Assembly: GCA_018882935.1 (NCBI GenBank) | Contig: VERA01000004.1 | Location: 1 to 63,725, forward strand | Direction of reading: 5' to 3' | From: Burkholderiaceae bacterium | GTDB taxonomy: Bacteria > Pseudomonadota > Gammaproteobacteria > Burkholderiales > Burkholderiaceae_D | Length of the DNA: 63,725 nucleotides | Shown here: positions 35,866 to 45,841 of the stretch, piece by piece | How positions within the stretch are numbered: position 1 is the first letter of the stretch | Layout of the letters: the number at the start of each line of letters is the position of its first letter | The notes under the pieces: generated by a model | Seen by the model: the letters and a program-made list of their open reading frames with translations, nothing else | What the model was told of the DNA's origin: nothing | Database searches by the model: none | Program-made: the position numbers and the translations under genes

Positions 35866-36717
35866 TCAAGGTTTGGTATTTGATGGATCATTTACTTGTT
35901 CGGTCTCGGATACCAGCTGCGCATCAGCAGGATATCGGTAGGCGAACCATAGCAAGAGTATGCCCAGCGCGATCATCGGAAGTGATAGCACCTGGCCGGC
36001 AGAGAGTACCCAGTGTCCGATGGCGATTTCGTAGTCGGGCATCCGGAAAAATTCAGTGAAAAATCGTGCGCAGCCATAGCCCGCTGAGAACAGGCCGCTA
36101 ACAGCGAGATAGGGGCGTGCGTTGCGAGCAAATAGCCACAGCAAAACAAATAACAGCACACCGTCTATCAGCGCTTGATAAATCGGCGAAGGGTGACGCG
36201 GTAACGCATCCACATTCGGCCAAATCATCGCCCACGGCAGGTCTGCATCGGCAACACGCCCGGGCAACTCGGCGTTGATGAAGTTGCCGATACGACCGAA
36301 TGCATAGCCCAGTGGTACCAGCGGCGCGATGAAATCCATCACCGCCATCCAGCGCCGGCCATGCAAGCGCGCCCATATCCACATTGCTACCAGCACGCCT
36401 AAAAAACCGCCGTGAAACGACATACCGCCTTTCCATATGGCGATGATTTCATCCGGATTATCAAGGTAGTAACCGGGGTGATAGAACAACACCTCGCCAA
36501 GACGACCGCCAATTACGACACCCAGCACTCCGTAAAACAGCAGGTCATCAATATCGGTGGTACGCCACCCCGCGGCAGCAATATGCGGCTGGCGTAGCCG
36601 TAATCGTCCCAGTATCAAGAACTGTACAAATGCCGCCAGATACATCAAGCCGTACCAGCGAATGGCGAGCGGACCAATCGCGAGCGCGATCGGATCAGGC
36701 AAAGGATGAATCAGCAT
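35866..36717 (-). CDS. lgt: Prolipoprotein diacylglyceryl transferase
   Basis: This inner-membrane enzyme moves diacylglycerol from phosphatidylglycerol to the lipobox cysteine, the first step of lipoprotein maturation. The 283-residue protein has about seven hydrophobic segments. It has the start [20 protein letters not shown], the conserved HGGFLGV near 105 and the signature [14 protein letters not shown] near 145. It is divergent from ilvD. Confidence 0.96.
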   Translation of the reverse strand: MLIHPLPDPIALAIGPLAIRWYGLMYLAAFVQFLILGRLRLRQPHIAAAGWRTTDIDDLLFYGVLGVVIGGRLGEVLFYHPGYYLDNPDEIIAIWKGGMSFHGGFLGVLVAMWIWARLHGRRWMAVMDFIAPLVPLGYAFGRIGNFINAELPGRVADADLPWAMIWPNVDALPRHPSPIYQALIDGVLLFVLLWLFARNARPYLAVSGLFSAGYGCARFFTEFFRMPDYEIAIGHWVLSAGQVLSLPMIALGILLLWFAYRYPADAQLVSETEQVNDPSNTKP

Positions 36718-36807
36718 TCAGAAATTTTCAGAGAGTGCCGCGATGGGCAGGGATCAATTCACATTACCAATTTCCGGGCGTACCAGCCCGCTTCATACCC
36801 TTGCGTT

Positions 36808-36840
36808 GGGAATCGGCATTCCCATAACCCAAGGTATTAT
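36808..36840 (+). promoter_or_regulatory. Palindrome and -10 element upstream of ilvD
   Basis: GGGAAT (36808-36813) and ATTCCC (36818-36823) form a perfect inverted repeat with a 4-nt centre. TATTAT (36835-36840), a good -10, lies 12 nt further on. The palindrome occupies the -35 region and so may be an operator. The regulator is unknown. Confidence 0.4.
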
Positions 36841-36903
36841 AGTCACTTGCCTGCCGTTGCTCGAGCGGGCACGCGGCAATTATTTTTGTAAAACGGAGAC
36901 CGA

Positions 36904-38577
36904 ATGGACGCTAACGAACGCTCGAAACATATTACCGAAGGAGTCGAGCGTAGCCCGAACCGCGCGATGTACTACGCCATGGGTTACACCAAACAAGACT
37001 TCAATAACCCCATGATTGGTATCGCCAACGGGCATTCCACCATCACACCCTGCAACTCCGGATTGCAGAAGCTGGCCGATGCTGCAATTGCTGCCACCAA
37101 GGCCGCCGGTGGTAACCCGCAGGTGTTCGGCACACCCACTATTTCTGACGGTATGTCGATGGGTACCGAGGGCATGAAGTACTCGCTGATCTCGCGTGAA
37201 GTTATCGCTGACAGCATCGAAACCTGCGTGCAAGGTCAGTGGATGGATGGCTGCGTCGTGATCGGTGGCTGCGACAAGAATATGCCCGGGGGCATGATCG
37301 CGCTGGCGCGTATCAATGTGCCGGGAATCTATGTGTATGGTGGCACCATCAAGCCGGGTAATTGGAAGGGTACCGATCTCACCATCGTCTCAGCATTTGA
37401 GGCAGTCGGTCAGTACACAGCGGGCAAGCTGTCGAAGGAAGACTTCGAAGGTATCGAACAAAATGCCTGTCCATCGACCGGCTCTTGCGGTGGTATGTAC
37501 ACTGCGAACACCATGTCATCGTCATTCGAGGCACTCGGCATGTCGCTGCTGTACTCGTCGACCATGGCCAACCCCGATCATGAGAAAGTCGATTCGGCCG
37601 CAGAGTCAGCACGTGTCTTGTTGCAGGCGGTCAAAAATAATCTGAGGCCGCGCGATATCATCACGCGCAAATCTATCGAGAACGCGGTGGCGGTGATTAT
37701 GGCCACTGGCGGCTCAACCAATGCAGTTCTACACTTTCTGGCGATAGCGCATGCCGCTGATGTCGAGTGGCATATCGATGACTACGAGCGCATGCGCAAG
37801 AAGGTACCGGTGATCTGTAACCTGAAACCCTCGGGTCAGTATGTGGCGACCGATTTGCACGCTGCCGGTGGTATTCCTCAGGTAATGAAGATTCTGCTCA
37901 ACGCTGGCTTGTTGCATGGCGATTGCGTCACCATTACCGGCAAGACCATGGCAGAAGAGCTGGCCCATGTACCTGACCAGCCGCGTGCCGATCAGGATGT
38001 GATCATGCCGATAGAGAAGGCAATCTACAAGCAGGGGCACTTGGCGATCCTGAAGGGCAATCTGTCGCCCGAGGGTTGTGTCGCCAAGATCACGGGCTTG
38101 AAGAATCCGGTCATCACCGGTCCGGCGCGGGTTTTTGATGATGAGCCATCCGCGATGCAAGCGATCTTGGCCGACAAGATCAAAGCCGGTGACGTGCTGG
38201 TACTGCGCTACTTGGGGCCAAAGGGCGCGCCGGGCATGCCAGAGATGCTGTCGCCAACCTCGGCGCTGATAGGTAAGGGGCTTGGTGAGTCAGTGGGTCT
38301 GATCACCGATGGCCGTTTCTCAGGCGGTACCTGGGGTATGGTGGTCGGCCACGTCGCCCCGGAGGCTTACGCTGGCGGGAACATTGCGCTGGTTCAGGAA
38401 GGAGACTCAATCACCATTGACGCGCACCAGCTGCTTATACAGCTGAATGTGGCCGACGAAGAGCTTGAGCGGCGGCGTAAAGCCTGGACAGCGCCCACGC
38501 CAAAGTACACACGCGGGGTACTCGCTAAATTTGCCAAATTGGCATCAAGCGCAAGTCGAGGCGCGGTGACTGACTAA
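36904..38577 (+). CDS. ilvD: Dihydroxy-acid dehydratase
   Basis: This iron-sulfur enzyme makes the 2-oxo acids that lead to valine, leucine and isoleucine. The 557-residue protein has the cluster-binding cysteines in [10 protein letters not shown] (near residue 122) and [16 protein letters not shown] (near 190). The C-terminal [12 protein letters not shown] is the family signature. AACGGAG precedes ATG 36904. Its length and start agree with the short IlvD class common in Burkholderiales. Confidence 0.96.
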   Translation: MDANERSKHITEGVERSPNRAMYYAMGYTKQDFNNPMIGIANGHSTITPCNSGLQKLADAAIAATKAAGGNPQVFGTPTISDGMSMGTEGMKYSLISREVIADSIETCVQGQWMDGCVVIGGCDKNMPGGMIALARINVPGIYVYGGTIKPGNWKGTDLTIVSAFEAVGQYTAGKLSKEDFEGIEQNACPSTGSCGGMYTANTMSSSFEALGMSLLYSSTMANPDHEKVDSAAESARVLLQAVKNNLRPRDIITRKSIENAVAVIMATGGSTNAVLHFLAIAHAADVEWHIDDYERMRKKVPVICNLKPSGQYVATDLHAAGGIPQVMKILLNAGLLHGDCVTITGKTMAEELAHVPDQPRADQDVIMPIEKAIYKQGHLAILKGNLSPEGCVAKITGLKNPVITGPARVFDDEPSAMQAILADKIKAGDVLVLRYLGPKGAPGMPEMLSPTSALIGKGLGESVGLITDGRFSGGTWGMVVGHVAPEAYAGGNIALVQEGDSITIDAHQLLIQLNVADEELERRRKAWTAPTPKYTRGVLAKFAKLASSASRGAVTD

Positions 38578-38766
38578 GCCAAGTGTGAGTGAGTGTAAGG
38601 TTTCGGGCGTCGATCAATCTGCAGCGCTACCGTATCTACAGCGTGGATCTTGCCACCCACTCACGCTGATACAGGTGGCGGCAAGCTTTGCGAGCCTGAC
38701 TTGGGTGATCCGGCTCGGAAAACGCGCTACAATTCGCCCGCTTTAATTTTCAACGGAGAGACACAC

Positions 38767-39075
38767 ATGAAAGCTATTCTGGTCGCTGCCGTAGCCGTTG
38801 CAGCTTTGGCTTCCAACGCGGCGCTCGCCAGCGAGCAACTGGCAAAAGAAAAAAACTGCTTGGCTTGCCACGCAGTCGATAACAAAGTGGTTGGCCCGGG
38901 TTACAAGGAAGTCGCGGCCAAGTACAAAGGCGACAAATCAGCAGAAGCCAAACTGGCCACCAAGATTCAAAAAGGTGGCAGCGGTGTTTGGGGTCAGATT
39001 CCTATGCCCGCCAACCCTCAGGTAAGCGAGGCTGAAGCGAAGAAACTGGCGGCGTGGGTCCTGTCGCTGAAGTAA
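38767..39075 (+). CDS. Periplasmic class I cytochrome c (c551/c8 type)
   Basis: This small electron carrier has a signal peptide (residues 1-22, ending ALA-S) and a mature part of about 80 residues. It has the heme site CLACH (Cys31, Cys34, His35) and the axial Met80 in IPMPAN. The text VVGPGYKEVAAKYKGD is typical of cytochrome c551-like proteins. ATG 38767 has GGAGAG just upstream, and TACAAT at 38728-38733 may be its -10. A strong terminator follows. Confidence 0.93.
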   Translation: MKAILVAAVAVAALASNAALASEQLAKEKNCLACHAVDNKVVGPGYKEVAAKYKGDKSAEAKLATKIQKGGSGVWGQIPMPANPQVSEAEAKKLAAWVLSLK

Positions 39076-39093
39076 TCGCATTGCACTGTATGC

Positions 39094-39121
39094 AAAAGCG
39101 CTCCCGATGGGAGCGCTTTTT
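39094..39121 (+). terminator. Rho-independent terminator between cytochrome c and livJ-like genes
   Basis: A perfect 12-bp stem, AAAAGCGCTCCC with GGGAGCGCTTTT, closes on a 3-nt loop. T's follow on the plus strand, and the A-rich left arm gives a T-tract on the minus strand as well. It therefore serves both convergent genes. Confidence 0.9.
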
Positions 39122-39174
39122 GTTTATGGCTTGCGCGGATTTTGCTCAGCGCCGCTGAAGCAATTCGTTCCCGC

Positions 39175-40311
39175 TCAGCGCACCACGGCGATTTGCGATC
39201 GCTTGCCGCCTTCGTAAGTGTAAAGCGTCAGCGTGCCTTGTTTCATATCCCCACGCGCATCGAATTCGATTTTGCCGGTGACGCCCTGGTAGCTGGCCTT
39301 GGCGAGTTCAGGCAAGTACTTGGCCGGTTCGGCAGAGTTGGCGCGTTGCATTGCGTCGCCTATCACCATTACTGCATCGTATACATAGGGTGCATACAGC
39401 TTCACCTCAACGCCAAATTTTTTCTTGTAGTCGGAGCGGAAGCTATCCATCGTTTTTTTCCCGCTCTCTTCCACGCCACCGGCCTCGGCGCAGACGACCT
39501 GGCCATCAGCCATCGCACCTGCTGAGAGTGACGGTAACTGTTCGGTACAGATGCCGTCACCGCCCATGAACTTGGCGTTGATGCCGAGTTGCTTCATCTG
39601 GCGCAGCATCGGCCCGCCCACCGCATCCATGCCGCCAAAGAACACCAGGTCGGGCTGCTTGCCTTTGATAGCAGTGAGAATCGCGTTGAAGTCGGTTGCC
39701 TTGTCGTTGGTATATTGGCGCCCGACGATATTGATGCCCGCTGCTTTAGCCGCTTTGGCAAATTCATCAGCGACACCCTGGCCGTAAGCGGTTCTGTCGT
39801 CAACAATAGCAATATTTTTTACCTTGAGGGTGCTTGCGGCGTAGCGCCCAAGTGCACCACCTAATTGCCCATCGTTGGCAACCACGCGGAAGGCGCCCTT
39901 GTAACCCTGCTGTGTGTACTTGGGGTTGGTTGCTGATGGCGATACCTGAGGGATGCCGTGGTCGTGATAAATTTTCGATGCAGGAATTGTGGTGCCGGAG
40001 TTGAGATGACCAACGACACCGTTAACTTTTGCATCCGCTAATTTTTGTGCAACCGAGGTCGCTTGCTGAGGATTGGCGCCATCGTCTTCCGCCATCAACT
40101 CGAATTTCACTTTTTTCCCTTGAAGCTTGATGCCTTTTGCGTTCAGCGCATCAATTGCCATACGAGCGCCATTTTCGTTATCTTTGCCAAGATGAGCGAT
40201 TGAGCCGGTCAGTGGCCCGACATGTCCGATCTTGACTACCTGTTCTTGCGCTGATGCTGACATAGACAGCAGTGGCAAGACGAGCAAAGAGTAGCGATAT
40301 CGAAACTGCAT
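39175..40311 (-). CDS. Branched-chain amino acid ABC transporter binding protein (LivJ family)
   Basis: The 378-residue periplasmic protein has a signal peptide (to about residue 21, SAS-AQ). The family text VVKIGHVGPLTGSIAHLGKD opens the first lobe of the type I binding fold, and HLNSGTTIPASKIY forms the ligand edge. It would deliver leucine, isoleucine, valine or related amino acids to a Liv transporter, but no permease or ATPase genes lie nearby. It is close to dadA, so D- or L-alanine-type ligands are possible. Confidence 0.9.
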   Translation of the reverse strand: MQFRYRYSLLVLPLLSMSASAQEQVVKIGHVGPLTGSIAHLGKDNENGARMAIDALNAKGIKLQGKKVKFELMAEDDGANPQQATSVAQKLADAKVNGVVGHLNSGTTIPASKIYHDHGIPQVSPSATNPKYTQQGYKGAFRVVANDGQLGGALGRYAASTLKVKNIAIVDDRTAYGQGVADEFAKAAKAAGINIVGRQYTNDKATDFNAILTAIKGKQPDLVFFGGMDAVGGPMLRQMKQLGINAKFMGGDGICTEQLPSLSAGAMADGQVVCAEAGGVEESGKKTMDSFRSDYKKKFGVEVKLYAPYVYDAVMVIGDAMQRANSAEPAKYLPELAKASYQGVTGKIEFDARGDMKQGTLTLYTYEGGKRSQIAVVR

Positions 40312-40366
40312 GGATAGCCTCCGGTGATGTGGGAAAAATTTCAGTGTAGCCGCGTTTTAGCAGAGA

Positions 40367-41683
40367 TTAACCGCGCGCTGGCAGAGATATCAGCGGCGCT
40401 GTCAATCCGAGTTCAGCCTCGCCGGTGAACTCAAAATCCAGATCGGGGTGGCGACCTGCAATGATATCTGCGATCGCCCGTCCTGAGCCGCAGCCCATGG
40501 TCCAGCCCAGCGTGCCGTGCCCGGTGTTCAGGAACAGGTTCTTGTAGCGAGTGCGGCCAATGTAAGGCACGTTCGACGGAGTCATGGGCCGCAGGCCACT
40601 CCAGTACACCGGGTTTTCATAATCACAGGCATCCGGGAACAGCTCTCGGGTGCGGCGCGTGATGGCTTCACAGCGTACCTCGTTCAACGCGCGTGAGTAG
40701 CCATTGATTTCAGCGGTGCCTGCTACCCGAAGCCGATCGCCAAGTCGCGAGATCACCAGCTTGTGGCCATCATCGGTGAGCGACACCATCGGCGCCAGCG
40801 AGGGCTTGGTGACGGTATAGGTGGCCGAGTAACCTTTACCCGGGTAGATCATCAGATCAATACCGATACGCTTGGCCAGCGGCTGCGAAAAACTACCCAG
40901 CGCAAGCACGTAGCTATCAGCATGCAGTTGCTGGTGGCGCCCATGCTCGTCAATCACTTCTACCCCGCTAATGCGTGATGATGCCCCGCTGCCCTCGGTG
41001 AGTAATCGCGTCACGATGGTATTGAAGATAAAGCGCGTACCAAGTTGTTCGCAAGCGCGCGCAAGACCGGTGGTGAATTTATAGACATCACCCGACTCAT
41101 CGGTCGGCGTAAAGTCAGCACCAACCAGCTTGGGTCGAATCGATGCCAGCGCGGGCTCAAGCCGAACGGCTTCATCGGCGTCAACGGTCTGACGTGGACA
41201 ACCCAAATCGCGCATCAGCTGTGCCGCTGACAATGATTGCTCGAATTCGACCGGGTCGGTATAAAAATGCAGAATGCCACGTGTTTCGCAGTCGTACGCG
41301 ATACTTGTTTCGGCGCGCAGTGCTTGCAGGGTTTGCCGGCTGTATTCGGCGATTGCCACAATCTGCCGAATATTGTGTGCAGCGCGCGCAGGCGCGCACT
41401 CGCGCAGGAACTGTAATCCCCAGCGCCATTGCAGCCACTCGGCGCGCGGCCGAAACAAGAGCGGGGCATCGTCTTTGCTCAGCCAGCGAAGTAGTTTTAA
41501 TGGCGCGCCAGGGTTCGCCCACGGCTCGGCATGTGACACCGAGATTTGGCAGCCGTTGGCAAAGCTGGTTTCCTGCGCGACGCCAGATTGGCGATCGATT
41601 ACTGTTACCTCGTGGCCGGCTTTTTGCAGAAACCAAGCCGAGGCGGTGCCAATGATGCCGGCACCGAGCACAATCACTTTCAT
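40367..41683 (-). CDS. dadA: D-amino acid dehydrogenase, small subunit
   Basis: This membrane-associated FAD enzyme oxidises D-alanine and other D-amino acids to oxo acids and passes electrons to quinones. The 438-residue protein starts MKVIVLGAGIIGTASAWFLQ with the dinucleotide-binding GxGxxG. It has YPGKGYSATY near 275 and the C-terminal FLNTGHGTLGWTMGCGSG, both DadA signatures. It follows the binding-protein gene in position with a 55-nt gap; both are on the minus strand and may form an operon starting with dadA. Confidence 0.93.
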   Translation of the reverse strand: MKVIVLGAGIIGTASAWFLQKAGHEVTVIDRQSGVAQETSFANGCQISVSHAEPWANPGAPLKLLRWLSKDDAPLLFRPRAEWLQWRWGLQFLRECAPARAAHNIRQIVAIAEYSRQTLQALRAETSIAYDCETRGILHFYTDPVEFEQSLSAAQLMRDLGCPRQTVDADEAVRLEPALASIRPKLVGADFTPTDESGDVYKFTTGLARACEQLGTRFIFNTIVTRLLTEGSGASSRISGVEVIDEHGRHQQLHADSYVLALGSFSQPLAKRIGIDLMIYPGKGYSATYTVTKPSLAPMVSLTDDGHKLVISRLGDRLRVAGTAEINGYSRALNEVRCEAITRRTRELFPDACDYENPVYWSGLRPMTPSNVPYIGRTRYKNLFLNTGHGTLGWTMGCGSGRAIADIIAGRHPDLDFEFTGEAELGLTAPLISLPARG

Positions 41684-41795
41684 TGCGAATCCTGTGTTGA
41701 ACGCGTGGCGCTCATGTGGCGCTGATGATCACGCGATAATCTGCACCAGCATGCGCCACGATCAGAGCGGGTCTTTACGCTGCAACTGTAGGCAG

Positions 41796-42188
41796 TCAGA
41801 GGCGGTGTGCCTTGAGTGCAGCGATTTCGTGCGCTACTGCGCTGCGAACTTCCTCTTGCAGTCGCATCTCGAGCGATGCGCCGAGTTCGTAGGCCACTTT
41901 ACTGGAAAGTTCCGACGTTGCCGCTTGCGCTGCAATAGGCAAGGCATTCGTTAGTGTGTTGAGTAGCTCTGCTTGTAATTTCGCGCCAAGCGCTTGTGGC
42001 AGGTGTTCACGAAGTGCTGCCTCAACTAGCACCGGCAGTTGCAGTGATAACTCTGCAATCAGTCGCTCCGAGAGTGCCTGCTCGAGTTCATCAAGCGATG
42101 CAGACGAATGCATTTCCGACGGGCTGGCTGGTGGAGTTGTGTCTATTACGTCGGTTAAAACCGGAATATCTTGATCAGTGTCGTTCAT
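41796..42188 (-). CDS. Hypothetical protein coupled to holC
   Basis: I do not recognise this 130-residue acidic protein. The first 30 residues look disordered (Asp, Thr, Pro, Ser). The rest is predicted helical and rich in Ala, Leu and Glu (LDELEQALSERLIAELSLQL; MRLQEEVRSAVAHEIAALKA). This suggests a coiled coil or an amphipathic bundle. Its ATG overlaps the holC stop as ATGA, so it is translated from the same mRNA. The position suggests a link to DNA polymerase III or the clamp loader, which remains an inference. Confidence 0.75.
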   Translation of the reverse strand: MNDTDQDIPVLTDVIDTTPPASPSEMHSSASLDELEQALSERLIAELSLQLPVLVEAALREHLPQALGAKLQAELLNTLTNALPIAAQAATSELSSKVAYELGASLEMRLQEEVRSAVAHEIAALKAHRL

Positions 42189-42610
42189 GAGGAATCAGCC
42201 ACGTGATGAGTGAGCGGGTAGCCGCGCTCTTGATAGTACTTGTAGCGCTCGCGACCTGCAACCAAATCCTGCTCATCATTCGACACCAGCTCGAACATGC
42301 GTTCAAAACGCGCAAAGAATTCCGGTGTGCGGCGTGAAAGATTGACAAGTGCGTGGTGGTGGGGTAACGCCTTTTCGCAGTCATCGGTCAAGATGATCGG
42401 TGTTTGTGCGGCCAAGCTATCGCCTGCGATGACGTGCGGCAGAAAGTCCTGCTCGGAGAAAGTCCATAACAAGCTGTCGATGTTATTGAGTTGTTCCCGA
42501 TCTTCGGCGAGTACAACTAGTTTGGTATTGGCGGCTTGCGCCTTGCGTATCAAGCGACACGCATAGCTCAGCTTGTCTGGGATTTTGCTATGAAAATCAA
42601 TGCGCGTCAC
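42185..42610 (-). CDS. holC: DNA polymerase III subunit chi
   Basis: The chi subunit joins the clamp loader to single-strand binding protein. The 141-residue protein starts MTRIDFHSKIPDKLSYACRL and contains LLWTFSEQDFLPHV and RYKYYQERGYPLTHH, all typical of HolC. It overlaps prlC upstream and the helical hypothetical gene downstream by 4 nt each. In many relatives pepA stands before holC; here the oligopeptidase prlC does. Confidence 0.93.
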   Translation of the reverse strand: MTRIDFHSKIPDKLSYACRLIRKAQAANTKLVVLAEDREQLNNIDSLLWTFSEQDFLPHVIAGDSLAAQTPIILTDDCEKALPHHHALVNLSRRTPEFFARFERMFELVSNDEQDLVAGRERYKYYQERGYPLTHHVADSS

Positions 42611-44667
42611 GAGCCTGCCTGCACCATACCGTTATGTCGAAGCAGCGCATCGATACTCGGTGCGCGGCCACGGAATGCGGTGAATGAGTCCATCGCAGGC
42701 CGTGAGCCTCCGACCGAGAGAATCTCGCGGTGAAACGCCAAGCCGGTTTCAGCCAGACGGTTCGGGTCGCCCTGGGCTTCTTCAAACGCGCCATAAGCAT
42801 CGGCTGATAACACCTCTGCCCATTTGTAGCTGTAATAACCCGCCGCATAGCCGCCCGCAAAGATATGCGAGAAGGAATGCTGGAAGCGGTTGAAGGCCGG
42901 TGGAATAATGACCGCGACTTGATGTCTTACTTCGGCAAGTAACTCGGCGACGGTTTGGTGGCCATTCGGCTGGTAATCAAAATGCAGGTGCATATCGAAT
43001 AATGAAAACTCAACCTGCCGCAGCATCTGCAAACCGGATTGGAAGTTTTTCGCTGCGATCATTTTGTCGTACAAGGCGCGTGGCAACGATTCGCCAGTAT
43101 CTGCGTGTTCTGTCATATGCTGGAGAACATCCCATTCCCAGCAGAAGTTTTCCATAAACTGAGAAGGTAGCTCGACAGCATCCCACTCAACGCCAGAGAT
43201 ACCTGATACGCCGAGTTCATCCACTGCCGTCAGCATGTGATGCAGTCCATGACCAAACTCATGGAATAGCGTGATCACTTCATCATGAGTGAAATAGGCC
43301 GGCTTCTTTACACCATCAACGACCGCAGGTTCTGTGAAATTACAGGTCAGGTAAGCGATAGGGGTTTGCAGATCACCCGCTAAATTTTTTCGACCACGCG
43401 CATCGTCCATCCATGCGCCACCGCGTTTACCGTTGCGTGCGTAGAGATCGAGATAAAACTGTCCAACCAGCGCACCTTTTTTCTCGATGCGGTAGAACGT
43501 AACATCCGGGTGCCACAGCGGGCTGTTATCAGGTTTAATCTCGACGCCGAACATATTTTGGATAAGACGGAATAAACCGCCGATCACGCGATGTTCGGGG
43601 AAGTACCGCTTCACTTCTTGCTCTGAGAAGGCATAGCGTTTTTCACGCAGCTTCTCGGATGCATAGGTGATATCCCACGCCTCGAGTTGGTCGAGCCCTA
43701 ACTCGGCTTTAGCAAACGCCCGCAGTTCCGCTAAATCATTTTCAGCGAAGGGTCTTGCGCGTTGCGCGAGGTCGTTCAGAAATTGAATGACCTGCGCAGG
43801 TGAGCTGGCCATTTTTGGTACCAGCGATACTTCCGCAAAATTTGGGTAACCGAGTAGCTTGGCTTCTTCGTTTCGTAATTTCAGAATATCGGCGATCAGC
43901 TGCGTGTTATCCCACTCGGCATTCGCGCCTAATTCGGAGGCTTTGGTCGCGTTGGCACGATAGAGCGTCTCGCGCAGCGAGCGGTCATTCGCATACTGCA
44001 GCACCGGAAAATATGAGGGGAAGTGCAGCGTGAAGCGCCAGCCGGTTTTACTTTCACGTTGCGCGGAGGTGTGCGCGGCTTGTTTCACATCCTCTGGAAG
44101 TCCATCCAGACGTGCTTCGTCGTCAATGACTAACTCATAAGCATTGGTGGCATCCAGCACGTTTTCTGAAAACCGTGTCGAGAGTGCAGCAAGCTGCTCC
44201 TGAATTTCTGCAAAACGTATTTTTTTATCGTCAGCGAGTTCAGCGCCACCGAGACGGAAATCACGCACTGCGTTGTCAACGATACGCTTGCGCGCGGATG
44301 ACAGCGCGGTGTATTCACTACTTGCCTGAAGCGCTTTGTATTTCTCGAACAGCTTAAGGTTCTGGCCGAGTTCAGTCCAGAACTCGGTGACCTTCGGCAA
44401 GTTCTCGTTATACGCTGCTCGCAGCTCGGGCGTATCTACGACGGCATTTAAATGACCCACCACGCCCCACGCGCGACCCAGACGCTCGGTGACCGCCTCG
44501 AGTGGCACAACGAACGTATCCCAACCGATCGCCTCTGACTGTTCAAGCTGAGTAATCGTGCGGCGCGCGTCCTCCAGCAGCTGCGTCACGGCGGGCGCGA
44601 CATGCGACGCTTGAAATAGATCAAAGCGAGGAAGGTCAGTGAAATCAAGTAAGGCGTTGGTGGTCAT
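42607..44667 (-). CDS. prlC: Oligopeptidase A (M3 family)
   Basis: This cytosolic zinc peptidase degrades peptides, including cleaved signal peptides. The 686-residue protein has the zinc site HEFGH in ITLFHEFGHGLHHML near residue 468, with the third ligand in the following GVEWDAVELPSQFMEN. Its length and text match OpdA/PrlC. It is the first gene of the prlC-holC-hypothetical unit and follows folD by 20 nt. Confidence 0.95.
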   Translation of the reverse strand: MTTNALLDFTDLPRFDLFQASHVAPAVTQLLEDARRTITQLEQSEAIGWDTFVVPLEAVTERLGRAWGVVGHLNAVVDTPELRAAYNENLPKVTEFWTELGQNLKLFEKYKALQASSEYTALSSARKRIVDNAVRDFRLGGAELADDKKIRFAEIQEQLAALSTRFSENVLDATNAYELVIDDEARLDGLPEDVKQAAHTSAQRESKTGWRFTLHFPSYFPVLQYANDRSLRETLYRANATKASELGANAEWDNTQLIADILKLRNEEAKLLGYPNFAEVSLVPKMASSPAQVIQFLNDLAQRARPFAENDLAELRAFAKAELGLDQLEAWDITYASEKLREKRYAFSEQEVKRYFPEHRVIGGLFRLIQNMFGVEIKPDNSPLWHPDVTFYRIEKKGALVGQFYLDLYARNGKRGGAWMDDARGRKNLAGDLQTPIAYLTCNFTEPAVVDGVKKPAYFTHDEVITLFHEFGHGLHHMLTAVDELGVSGISGVEWDAVELPSQFMENFCWEWDVLQHMTEHADTGESLPRALYDKMIAAKNFQSGLQMLRQVEFSLFDMHLHFDYQPNGHQTVAELLAEVRHQVAVIIPPAFNRFQHSFSHIFAGGYAAGYYSYKWAEVLSADAYGAFEEAQGDPNRLAETGLAFHREILSVGGSRPAMDSFTAFRGRAPSIDALLRHNGMVQAGS

Positions 44668-44687
44668 GGTGTTTCTGGTTTCAGGTA

Positions 44688-45542
44688 TTAATGGTGCGCA
44701 GCACGTTCAGCCGCTTCAATCGTATTAACCAGTAGCATGGTGATCGTCATCGGACCCACACCACCCGGCACCGGCGTGATCCAGCCAGCGACTTCTGCGG
44801 TCGGCGCGTAATCCACATCACCACAGAGTTTTCCGGCGTCATCGCGGTTCATGCCAACGTCAATAACGACTGCACCTGGCTTGACCATGTCAGCGGTGAC
44901 GATGTTCCGCTTGCCAGTGGCAACCACCACGATATCGGCGTCGCGGGTGTGGTGACCGAGATCACGCGTTTTCGAGTTGCAGATGGTGACGGTGGCACCC
45001 GCTTGCAATAGCAGCATGGCTTGCGGCTTGCCAACGATGTTGGATGCACCGACCACCACCGCAGTAGCACCGCGCACAGGATAGTTGATGGATTCCAGCA
45101 TTTTCATCACGCCATAGGGCGTGCAAGGGCGGAACAAAGGCTGACCCGTCATCAGCAGGCCGGCATTGCTAATATGAAAACCATCAACATCCTTCTCGGC
45201 GGCGATGGCTTCAATCACCTTGTTGGAGTCGATATGGGCTGGCAGCGGTAGCTGCACCAGAATGCCATTGATTTTCGGGTCTTTGTTGAGCGCATCGACA
45301 CGCGCCAGCAGCTCAGCTTCCGTCATGCTGGCGTCGTACTTTTCCAGCACCGAGTAAATGCCGTTTTCTTCACAGGCCTTCACTTTATTGCGGACATAGA
45401 CCTGAGAGGCTTGGCTGTCGCCCACCAGAATAACTGCCAGCCCGGGTTGATGCCCCTTGGCGGTGAGCGCAGCTGCGCGTTGGGCGACTTCGCCGCGTAA
45501 TTGGGCCGAGAGCGCATTTCCATCGATGATTTTTGCAGACAT
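44688..45542 (-). CDS. folD: Methylenetetrahydrofolate dehydrogenase/cyclohydrolase
   Basis: This bifunctional enzyme interconverts 5,10-methylene-, methenyl- and 10-formyl-tetrahydrofolate with NADP. The 284-residue protein has the catalytic [14 protein letters not shown] (Lys near 56), [12 protein letters not shown] near 95 and the C-terminal signature [15 protein letters not shown] near 258. It is the most upstream gene of the minus-strand folD-prlC-holC group. Confidence 0.97.
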   Translation of the reverse strand: MSAKIIDGNALSAQLRGEVAQRAAALTAKGHQPGLAVILVGDSQASQVYVRNKVKACEENGIYSVLEKYDASMTEAELLARVDALNKDPKINGILVQLPLPAHIDSNKVIEAIAAEKDVDGFHISNAGLLMTGQPLFRPCTPYGVMKMLESINYPVRGATAVVVGASNIVGKPQAMLLLQAGATVTICNSKTRDLGHHTRDADIVVVATGKRNIVTADMVKPGAVVIDVGMNRDDAGKLCGDVDYAPTAEVAGWITPVPGGVGPMTITMLLVNTIEAAERAAHH

Positions 45543-45841
45543 GGGTGTAATTTATTTCGGGTTAACAGAGCCGGCATTATAAGAGTGGGGGCAAAAGTTT
45601 GATTCGAGGCAAACCCTTGGCATTCCGCATGCTGGCGCGAAATCCTTGCATTAAAGTGCCACCCGCACTGCGTTTTCATTTCAATAATTTACTGCATTAT
45701 GAAATCATGTACCGTATTTTGAAAAATCAATGAAGTCCTGATACACTTCGCCCGATTGAAGTCGGACTGAATTTCGGGGTAATGTCGTTCACCCGACCCC
45801 CTCAAGAAGAGCACTAGCCACCACCAACAATGGAGACAACT
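45543..45841. other. Divergent regulatory region between folD and aceE
   Basis: The gap of 299 nt holds no credible gene. It contains an imperfect palindrome, ATTTCAATAAT (45678-45688) and ATTATGAAAT (45696-45705), in an AT-rich stretch about 140 nt before aceE. This is a plausible operator for the pyruvate dehydrogenase operon. I see no PdhR-type box. Confidence 0.45.
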
